Assembly (NCBI GenBank): GCA_017419065.1
Contig: JAFOMB010000014.1
Span: 1 to 10,902 of the forward strand
Length of the DNA stretch: 10,902 bases
Source of the DNA: Erysipelotrichaceae bacterium
Lineage (GTDB): Bacteria > Bacillota_I > Bacilli_A > Erysipelotrichales > Erysipelotrichaceae
Direction: 5' to 3'
The notes under the pieces were generated by a model. It was given only the letters and a program-made list of their open reading frames with translations. It was not told the DNA's origin and made no database searches. Position 1 is the stretch's first letter. The number at the start of each line of letters is the position of its first letter. Shown here piece after piece: positions 5,276-10,902 of this stretch. Made by a program: the position numbers and the translations under genes.

Positions 5276-7960
5276 TTATTCAGGAATGATCTTCCTCACG
5301 ACTTCTTCAGGGACAGCCCCTGTTCCGCCGGCGATGTAGGCTGTCTTGATGTCATGCTTGGCGACGTATTCCGCAGCCGCTGCTTCCTTTCCTTCCTTGA
5401 CGAGGAGGATCGGAGAAGAGAGCTTGCTGGCGAGAGGTCCTGCACATAAGCCGTCCGGATAATTGTCGGAATAGGCGAGGATGATGCTCGTTGCCTCCGG
5501 GAAGAACATATCCGCAATTTTGGCAGAGGTCTCCTGACGGGTCTTTCCGGATATGCGTACCGTCGTGCCGTACTCCGAGACTTCCTTTTCGATCGTCTCT
5601 GAGACAGCTCCTGTTCCGCCGATGATGTAGCGGGTCCGGAAAGGATGATCTGCCAGGAACTGTTTCTGCTCAGCTGTAAGACTTCCCTTTCCATTCACCA
5701 ATAGGACAGGAAGACCGATGGCGGAAGCGCTCAGGGAATCCGCGTAGCCGTTTTGACCGGCACCTGTACAGATGAGGACCGCATCCTTGTCTGTACTCGT
5801 TTCCTCCAGGATGGCCAGATTCGTGAGATATCTGTTGGAACCGGAGAGCCTTTCCACACTGTAGCTTTCTTCCAGTCCTTCCAGGCATTCCGCCGGGACA
5901 GCGCCTTCGCCTCCCAGGACGTAGACTGTTCCGTTTTCCTTGAGATTCTCCTGGATGTATTCATTGATGGAAGAAGCCTTTTTGGAATCTGTCAGCAGGA
6001 TCGGAGCATCCATTTCCGATGCCAGATAGCCTCCTGCCAGCGCATCCGCGTAGTTTTTACCTGTCGCCAATACGATGGTGTCATACTTTTCGACTCCCAG
6101 TACCTCTCTGATCGCGTCAGCCTGTTTGACGGATGTCTCATAGCGGTCCTTTCCGGAGAGACGGGAGGTCTCTGTCACCGGTTCTGCAACAAAGACATAT
6201 CTGCCGGTCTGATCTTCCATATATTGGATCGTATCATCAAAGCGGATGTAGAGTTTTTCTTCCTGCAGCATCATCTCCCTGAAGTTTTCGTTATACAGGT
6301 ACCGGGTGATGTAACCCTCTCCGAGGTATTCTTTGATCTTACTGTCAATCTTGATACCGAAGAGGTTGATACCGGGTATCATGCCGCTATAGACGAAATC
6401 CACGATCAGTGCCGGTTTTCCCTTCACGTGATCCCGGATGATCTCTGCTTCGCTGTCGCCGTCTTCCAGAAGCTCTTCCAGCGTCCGGATCTGCACAGAG
6501 AGATCGCGGTCACCGGGTATCAGATTCGATCCATTGCCCCCTCTGATCTCCCAGAGGATATTGCCGCAGTCGAAGAAGACTGTTCTCGATCCTTTTTTGA
6601 TATTCTGATAAGCATTTTCTCTCAGGATAGTATCCGAGGAGCAGTCGACGATGACAGGGGTATTCTGCCCGGCATTCTGCAGAATATTGATAAGACCATC
6701 CCCGTTGACTGTATGGATGACGTCATCTTCCCCGTCGTTGATGACCTCGACCAGGACATTCCGGAATCTCTTCGGAAAAGCGGAATAACTGCTGTCAAAG
6801 TTGAAATTCCCTGCCCGGTCATAGGCATAGACGCTGTCCAGATAATAGATCCCCGGCTTTGTGTAGGCATCCATGGTGATCGTCCCATGGAGAAGTCCAT
6901 CTTCATAAGGGATCATCTCTCCGGTAACAGGATCTCTGTATGCCGGATAGAGATCCGTGAAGATCTGACTGTTATAGATATCATTGTGGAAATAGACATT
7001 CAAGTGGTCTACCCCGGAGAGGTCATCGGATGCTTCTGCAATGACTTCTATTTCACCGGGCGCGTGATAGGAAACGCCTGTCGCCAGGACCGATTTCACT
7101 TCCGGTGCCGTGTCATCCACTTTCCCGGAGGTGATCAAAGTGAGACGGATATCCTTGAACTGTTCCGGGAAGTCAGGGTTATAGCGGAAGTAGTCGTATT
7201 TGTTGGAAGCTTTATCGTAGACGTAGAGACAGGAGATGACATAATCTCCCGGCTTCTCGAATTCATCCAGAGGAAGCGTGCCGTGGAATCTGCCGTCCGC
7301 ATAAGGGATCGTCTCCCCGGTGGCAGGGTCCTTATACTCAGAACGCATGAGTACACGGAGTTCTTTCTGATACTTCTCATTGAAGAAGTAGATCTCTCCT
7401 CCGGCTGCTCCGGAGAGGTCATCTACCATGTCCGCTGTGATCGAGATCTCTCCCGGAAGCTGAACTTCTGTCTTATCCAGGATGATCTCTGTAAAGATCG
7501 GAGGAACGGTGTCCAGGATACCGCCGGAAACAGTGAACGTGATGTCTTTGAACGGGAATTCCTGGGCAGCATTGCCATAGGAATAAGACCTATTATTTCC
7601 TGCATTATCTTCCGCAAGGATGTAGTTGATGACGTATTCGCCCGGTTTCGCGTATTCGTTCAGCTGTAAGACACCGTGCCATTGTCCGTTTTCATCCGGC
7701 TGCAGTGTCAGATAATAGTAGCAGTCGTATTCCTTATTGTGGAAAGCCATCTGTACGTTTCTGACACCGGAGACATCATCACTGGCTTCGACCGTGACTT
7801 CAACTTCTCCCGGCGCTGTCACTTCTGTTTTGTCCAATGTGATACTGACGATTTCCGGAGACGCTTTATCCGCCTCCGCACTGACAGGGACATGTCCCAG
7901 CAGCAGGAAGGCGCACAGAATCGCTGTTATATATTTTCTGATCTTCATAGACAAATCCAT
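5276..7960 (-). CDS. Exported CWB2 surface protein with three Ig-like repeats
   Basis: An 894-residue exported protein from the ATG at 7960; the ATG at 7948 (MKIRKYITAIL, 890 residues) is equally likely, since the predicted transcript start near 7969 leaves little room for a binding site before 7960. Order: signal peptide 1-30 (cut after SAEA); three Ig-like repeats at 33-145, 148-276 and 281-407, each with LPGE/APGE, a DDxSG turn, a KPGxY strand and D(N/K/R)AxN; a non-repeated module 412-595; then CWB2 repeats at 600-698, 704-797 and 802-894. Ig-like repeats 2 and 3 share an inserted loop (DPATGETIPYADG and DPVTGEMIPYEDG). Module 412-595 resembles an unnamed unit I know from clostridial surface proteins (VDCSSDTILRENAYQNIKKG, then FFDCGNILWEI). 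The third CWB2 repeat has SGKTRQETS instead of RYxTS. No enzyme motif is visible. The CWB2 block is closest to that of the 2556-5093 protein. A structural or adhesive wall protein is inferred. Confidence 0.93.
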   Translation of the reverse strand: MDLSMKIRKYITAILCAFLLLGHVPVSAEADKASPEIVSITLDKTEVTAPGEVEVTVEASDDVSGVRNVQMAFHNKEYDCYYYLTLQPDENGQWHGVLQLNEYAKPGEYVINYILAEDNAGNNRSYSYGNAAQEFPFKDITFTVSGGILDTVPPIFTEIILDKTEVQLPGEISITADMVDDLSGAAGGEIYFFNEKYQKELRVLMRSEYKDPATGETIPYADGRFHGTLPLDEFEKPGDYVISCLYVYDKASNKYDYFRYNPDFPEQFKDIRLTLITSGKVDDTAPEVKSVLATGVSYHAPGEIEVIAEASDDLSGVDHLNVYFHNDIYNSQIFTDLYPAYRDPVTGEMIPYEDGLLHGTITMDAYTKPGIYYLDSVYAYDRAGNFNFDSSYSAFPKRFRNVLVEVINDGEDDVIHTVNGDGLINILQNAGQNTPVIVDCSSDTILRENAYQNIKKGSRTVFFDCGNILWEIRGGNGSNLIPGDRDLSVQIRTLEELLEDGDSEAEIIRDHVKGKPALIVDFVYSGMIPGINLFGIKIDSKIKEYLGEGYITRYLYNENFREMMLQEEKLYIRFDDTIQYMEDQTGRYVFVAEPVTETSRLSGKDRYETSVKQADAIREVLGVEKYDTIVLATGKNYADALAGGYLASEMDAPILLTDSKKASSINEYIQENLKENGTVYVLGGEGAVPAECLEGLEESYSVERLSGSNRYLTNLAILEETSTDKDAVLICTGAGQNGYADSLSASAIGLPVLLVNGKGSLTAEQKQFLADHPFRTRYIIGGTGAVSETIEKEVSEYGTTVRISGKTRQETSAKIADMFFPEATSIILAYSDNYPDGLCAGPLASKLSSPILLVKEGKEAAAAEYVAKHDIKTAYIAGGTGAVPEEVVRKIIPE

Positions 7961-7975
7961 CCTTTATCCTTATCC

Positions 7976-7984
7976 ATTGTAGCA
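7976..7984 (-). promoter_or_regulatory. Extended -10 promoter of the 5276-7960 gene
   Basis: The minus strand reads TGCTACAAT, an extended -10 element. It sits in the 92-base gap, downstream of the previous gene's terminator. Transcription starting near 7969 gives a very short leader and slightly favours translation from the ATG at 7948, which would use GGATGG as a modest binding site. Confidence 0.5.
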
Positions 7985-8016
7985 TTCCCCTTCCCCCCTG
8001 CCTGTAATATCGGCGC

Positions 8017-8046
8017 AAAAAGAAAAGGCGTTTCTTCAAACGCCTT
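8017..8046 (-). terminator. Intrinsic terminator of the L,D-transpeptidase gene
   Basis: On the minus strand the perfect nine-base-pair stem AAGGCGTTT/AAACGCCTT encloses the loop GAAG and is followed by TTCTTTTTG. It starts seven bases after the stop codon at 8053. Confidence 0.92.
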
Positions 8047-8052
8047 CGTGTA

Positions 8053-10002
8053 TCAGTAGATGACTCTCACTTCCGTGCCGATCGAAACAGCTTCGTATAA
8101 CTGTTTCTGTTTGTCTGCCGGCATGTTTATGCAGCCGTGGGACGGATCGCTCTTGTAGATATCGCCGCCGAACTGACTGCGCCAGGAGGCATCATGTATC
8201 CCCAGGATATGGCCGCCGTCGGAATAGTGTCCGGGCTTCCCGAAGCCGATCCAGTAGTCGACATATTCCGTATAGTCCTTTCCCTTGAGAGTCGCGCCTT
8301 CCTTCTTGTATTGGACATAGTAGGTCAGCTCATCTAAAAGCGTATCGCCGTATCCCGATACGATCGGAGAAGACAGGACGAGCTTGCCGTCTTTGACATA
8401 GTAGAGTGTCTGTTCCGAGATCACCACTTTGACGTAAGTGCCCGGTTCCATCTTCGGTCCCAACCCCAGGATGTCTTCAACAGCTGCTGTCGCCACGGCC
8501 GCTTCCCCTCCCAGTACATAGGCGTGGGAAACACCGGCGTAACTGACGAACTCCTTCGCGTAGCTGTTATCTCCCTTCGGATCGACTAAGAGGACCGGTG
8601 CCATGAAGAGATGTCCCAGCGGTCCTCCGGATAAGCCATCCGGGAAGTCCTTGCCGGTAGCCAGAACAGCCTGTTTCGCATCACAGTTGAAGTAATGGGC
8701 TACCTGAGAAGAAGTCTCATAGCGGCTCTTGCCGTAGATGCGGTCCATGACGGCCCCGTAGTTCCCCAGTTCTTTTTCAACCGCTTCCGAGACAGCCCCG
8801 GTTCCGCCGATGATATAGAAACGCGATCCCTTCGCTTCATTGCTCAAGAAGGCCCTCTGATTGTCGTTCAGAGTATCTCCGACTAAGAGGATCGGATAAG
8901 GCAGGGAGGAAGCGGAGAGGGAATCGGCGAAATTTTTCGCGGTACATACCAGGATAGTTTCTCTGTCCGTTACACCGGCTGCCCGCAGAATATCGAGGTT
9001 GGTATCATAGCGGGTCTTCCCGGCGATACGGGTGACATTCGTATAGATGTTTCGAAGAGGAGCGATCCATTCATCCGGTACTGCCCCGGTACCTCCCAGG
9101 ATCAGGATACGGCCGCCGTATTCGACATTGTTTTTGACGAAGGAACAGACATCTTCCGCACTGCCCTCGCTGATCAGAAGCAGAGGGGCGCCGTTGACAG
9201 CGGCCAGGTAGGCGCCGCTGAGCGCGTCCGGGAAGTTGCTTCCGGTCGCAATGACAGCCGCATAGGTCCCTCCGGAATAGTCGTTGACCGCGGCGATCTC
9301 TCCCGCAATGGCCAGAGAAGTATAGTAGCGGTTCTTTCCGGAGATCCTCTGATAGGTCGGTTCGATACCGTATCTCAGACCGCTTTTCGTGTAATCACTT
9401 TTCGCATAGCCCCAGGCACCGGCACTTACCCGGAATTCAAAACTCTTGTCCGAACCGGCCAGATACAAAGACAGATCTGTCTCCGTTGTCGCTGTGACGA
9501 TGAGTTCTGCGTTTAAACTGCCGTTCCGGTATAACTGGATGAAGTACTGATTCGCATTCGGTACGGTGCCCCAGCGGGCTTTGGTACCATCCCACCAGGC
9601 ACTTCCCGGAGCAGGCATCTTACCATTTGGAGCTGTGTAGAGATAATCAGTGATCTTGCCATTGGCTAAAAACTCCCAGATGGTGGAATTCCCTACCGGC
9701 TCCTTCCAGGCGATGACTTCGATATTGTAGTATCCTTCATCCCCACAGTTATAAAGGAGATAGCTTCTCAGATCGAATCTCGTCGGTTCATAATCGTCAG
9801 CATAATTCGTCACTACGACATCACCATTGACAGAGATGTCATAGGAGTCCGCCCCCGGATAGGCATCCCAGGTCACGACACCGTTGGAATCGATCTTGAG
9901 GTTCTGCAGTGTCCCTGCCGCCTGAACGTCTTTGGCAGGAGAGATGATCAGTGTTCCTAAAACGAGAAAAAGTACCAGCAGATTTGTCAGAATCTTTTTC
10001 AT
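8053..10002 (-). CDS. CWB2-anchored L,D-transpeptidase (YkuD domain)
   Basis: A 649-residue exported enzyme from the ATG at 10002, which has AAGGAG seven bases upstream and begins a canonical signal peptide (MKKILTNLLVLFLVLGTL, cut near VQA, about residue 28). The in-frame ATG at 10047 also has a good site (AAGGTG) and would add 15 residues. Residues 32-215 are Fn3-like modules (TWDAYPGADSY, WWDGTKARWGTV) homologous to those of the 2556-5093 protein. CWB2 repeats follow at 219-320, 325-416 and 422-512. The C-terminal 521-649 is a YkuD domain: H603 in GIHDASWRSQFGG and the catalytic S-H-G-C-I-N at 621-626 with nucleophile C624. Such enzymes make 3-3 cross-links between meso-diaminopimelate residues of stem peptides, or attach proteins to them. 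The combination parallels Cwp22 (LdtCd2) of C. difficile. The usual TPxG loop before the domain's central strand appears to be missing (SGYGDTLLDELTYYVQ). Confidence 0.95.
   Translation of the reverse strand: MKKILTNLLVLFLVLGTLIISPAKDVQAAGTLQNLKIDSNGVVTWDAYPGADSYDISVNGDVVVTNYADDYEPTRFDLRSYLLYNCGDEGYYNIEVIAWKEPVGNSTIWEFLANGKITDYLYTAPNGKMPAPGSAWWDGTKARWGTVPNANQYFIQLYRNGSLNAELIVTATTETDLSLYLAGSDKSFEFRVSAGAWGYAKSDYTKSGLRYGIEPTYQRISGKNRYYTSLAIAGEIAAVNDYSGGTYAAVIATGSNFPDALSGAYLAAVNGAPLLLISEGSAEDVCSFVKNNVEYGGRILILGGTGAVPDEWIAPLRNIYTNVTRIAGKTRYDTNLDILRAAGVTDRETILVCTAKNFADSLSASSLPYPILLVGDTLNDNQRAFLSNEAKGSRFYIIGGTGAVSEAVEKELGNYGAVMDRIYGKSRYETSSQVAHYFNCDAKQAVLATGKDFPDGLSGGPLGHLFMAPVLLVDPKGDNSYAKEFVSYAGVSHAYVLGGEAAVATAAVEDILGLGPKMEPGTYVKVVISEQTLYYVKDGKLVLSSPIVSGYGDTLLDELTYYVQYKKEGATLKGKDYTEYVDYWIGFGKPGHYSDGGHILGIHDASWRSQFGGDIYKSDPSHGCINMPADKQKQLYEAVSIGTEVRVIY
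8631..8664. repeat. 34-bp exact repeat shared with 10464-10497
   Basis: This stretch is identical, base for base, to 10464-10497. Both encode the LATGKDFPDGL part of the third CWB2 repeat in two neighbouring paralogues. It is a candidate site for recombination or gene conversion between them. Confidence 0.8.
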
Positions 10003-10047
10003 ATTGAAACTCCTTATTGATTGATCGATCAGCTTCTTCACCTTCAT

Positions 10048-10223
10048 GGTATCACCTTTTTCATAACTTCCTGAATCAAAAGAGGAAGGATCCCTCCTTC
10101 CTCCCGGAGATATACGTGAAACTCTTTATTCAATCTCTGGTTTTGATCTCTGCAGAGGCTCCTGACTGATCACAGGAAAGACCGGCACAGCGTATCAGAA
10201 GAACTGAAACAGCTCTTCTAAAC
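10048..10223 (-). promoter_or_regulatory. Structured leader/intergenic region before the L,D-transpeptidase gene
   Basis: Between the terminator of the upstream gene and the ATG at 10047 or 10002 lie about 120 bases with no open frame of note but several hairpins on the minus strand: a nine-base-pair stem at 10198-10218 (GAAGAGCTG, loop TTT, CAGTTCTTC), a five-base-pair stem at 10160-10177, and a terminator-like hairpin at 10082-10103. I recognise no known riboswitch class. No strong promoter is visible. It may be an attenuated leader or a small RNA gene. Confidence 0.4.
10074..10103 (-). terminator. Terminator-like hairpin inside the transpeptidase leader
   Basis: On the minus strand a perfect nine-base-pair stem GAGGAAGGA/TCCTTCCTC encloses GGGA and is followed by TTTTGATT. 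Only 26 bases separate it from the ATG at 10047, too few for a separate promoter, so the transcript that expresses the transpeptidase must probably pass through it. It could be an attenuator or the end of a short RNA. Confidence 0.6.
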
Positions 10224-10257
10224 AAAAAACCGCCATGCATAAGCATAACGGCTTTTT
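10224..10257 (-). terminator. Intrinsic terminator of the 10276-10902 gene
   Basis: On the minus strand AAAAAGCCGTTATGC pairs with GCATGGCGGTTTTTT around a TTAT loop, 15 pairs with three G-U, and runs into T-rich sequence. It begins 18 bases after the stop codon at 10276. Confidence 0.88.
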
Positions 10258-10275
10258 GTTTCATGGAAAAATTCT

Positions 10276-10902
10276 TTACTTGACGCTGATAACACCGAAG
10301 GCATCTGCGGCTGCTTCATCGGATACAGCGGCTGTACCTCCGGAGATGTAACCGTATCTGACAGTCACATTCGCTCTCAGGAAGTAGCGGGATGCCTGAT
10401 TGGTCTTCCCGTCTGCAACTAAGAGGATCGGCGCATACATGGCATAAGCCAGAGGACCGGCACATAAGCCATCCGGGAAGTCCTTGCCGGTAGCCAGGAC
10501 AGCTATGTTGTTTCCCATCCGGAAGCTGCTGCCGATGTAGCGGGAGGTGATGTAGCGGTCCTTGCCGGAGATCCTTCTCGTGACAGTACCGTAATTGCCC
10601 AGTTCATTAGCGACTTCTTCCGGTACCGCACCGGTCCCGCCGATGATGATGAACTTCGTTGCATCTTTGTTCAGGGTAGCCAGGTATTCTTTCTGTGCGC
10701 TGTTGAGACTCTTCTTGACTAACAGCATCGGGATATCCAGAGAGGAACAGGACAGTGCATCCGCGAAGCCCTCACCGGTACACACCAGGAAGGTGCCGCC
10801 TGTCACACCGGATTCTCTCAATACAGCCAGATTCGTGCCGTAGCGGGAAGAACCTGAAAGACGCTTGGTTTTGAAACCGCTGAGCCATTCATCTTTTACC
10901 GC
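10276..10902 (-). CDS. CWB2 surface protein, C-terminal part (5' end outside window)
   Basis: The frame stays open to the right edge, so the start lies outside; the 208 visible residues are the C-terminus. They comprise the tail of one CWB2 repeat (AVKDEWLSGF), a complete repeat (RLSGSSRYGTNLAVL, CTGEGFADALS, FIIIGGTGAVPEE; about 14-105) and a final one (RISGKDRYITS, LATGKDFPDGLCAGPLA, YISGGTAAVSDE; about 110-208). By analogy with its neighbours the full protein is exported and carries other modules upstream of a triple CWB2 block. Repeat sequences are closest to those of the transpeptidase protein, with the shared NYG/GNYG linkers and ATGKDFPDGL segment, and the stop lies just before a strong terminator. 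The function of the unseen N-terminal part is unknown. Confidence 0.92.
   Translation of the reverse strand, partial: AVKDEWLSGFKTKRLSGSSRYGTNLAVLRESGVTGGTFLVCTGEGFADALSCSSLDIPMLLVKKSLNSAQKEYLATLNKDATKFIIIGGTGAVPEEVANELGNYGTVTRRISGKDRYITSRYIGSSFRMGNNIAVLATGKDFPDGLCAGPLAYAMYAPILLVADGKTNQASRYFLRANVTVRYGYISGGTAAVSDEAAADAFGVISVK
10464..10497. repeat. 34-bp exact repeat shared with 8631-8664
   Basis: Second copy of the identical stretch, in the last CWB2 repeat of the right-edge gene, in the same orientation as the first. Recombination between the two would delete about 1.8 kb and join the paralogues in frame. Confidence 0.8.

Noticed and set aside
5753..7669. A 638-codon open frame on the plus strand opposite the Ig-like CWB2 gene
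   Set aside because: It lies fully antisense to a convincing secreted protein, has no recognisable domain or binding site, and its residue mix (rich in I, V, D, F) is what the complementary codons of the real gene produce.
8017..8046. Possible short inverted repeat of a mobile element
   Set aside because: The stem followed by a T-run directly after a stop codon is a plain intrinsic terminator; no transposase or target duplication is present.
2556..10902. CRISPR-like or phage-tail-like repetition in the CWB2 genes
   Set aside because: The repeats are protein-level CWB2 and Ig-like modules within reading frames, not evenly spaced DNA repeats with spacers.

Overview
The window looks like Bacillota (low-GC Gram-positive lineage) chromosome of roughly even base composition. 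Shine-Dalgarno sequences are of the AGGAG type, -10 boxes are TATAAT or TACAAT, intrinsic terminators are strong, and the secreted proteins carry cell wall binding repeat 2 (CWB2, PF04122), the module that anchors S-layer and cell wall proteins in Clostridioides difficile. An Erysipelotrichia-like gut or oral anaerobe is a plausible but weakly supported guess. I see no RNA gene, CRISPR array, insertion sequence or prophage gene.

Left part (1-2500) is a small surface-glycan modification cluster. Two genes on the minus strand overlap by ATGA: a PIG-L/LmbE-type deacetylase (812-1528), then a two-domain protein with an N-terminal GNAT acetyltransferase and a C-terminal family 2 glycosyltransferase that runs off the left edge (1-815). 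Divergent from them, on the plus strand, is an Acetyltransf_6/FemAB-like acyltransferase (1595-2500). The 66-bp gap holds what look like two overlapping back-to-back extended -10 promoters. A bidirectional terminator at 2508-2534 separates this cluster from the rest.

Right part (2556-10902) is a tandem array of four minus-strand genes for exported CWB2 proteins, all with the triple CWB2 block and at least three with their own terminator directly downstream. They differ in the modules attached to that block. The gene at 2556-5093 has Fn3-like and InlB-type (Listeria-Bacteroides) repeats. The gene at 5276-7960 has three Ig-like repeats plus a clostridial-type surface module. The gene at 8053-10002 has Fn3-like modules and a C-terminal L,D-transpeptidase (YkuD) domain. 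The gene at 10276-10902 is visible only as its C-terminal CWB2 repeats. By sequence the four fall into two paralogue pairs.

Taken together this resembles the logic of the C. difficile cwp region: CWB2 proteins bind non-covalently to an anionic wall polysaccharide whose synthesis genes lie nearby. Here polymer-modifying enzymes sit beside a set of CWB2 surface proteins, one of which can cross-link peptidoglycan. The functional link is inference. The most notable items are the GNAT-GT2 fusion, the CWB2-anchored L,D-transpeptidase with an altered YkuD loop, and the structured leader with a terminator hairpin just upstream of that transpeptidase gene.
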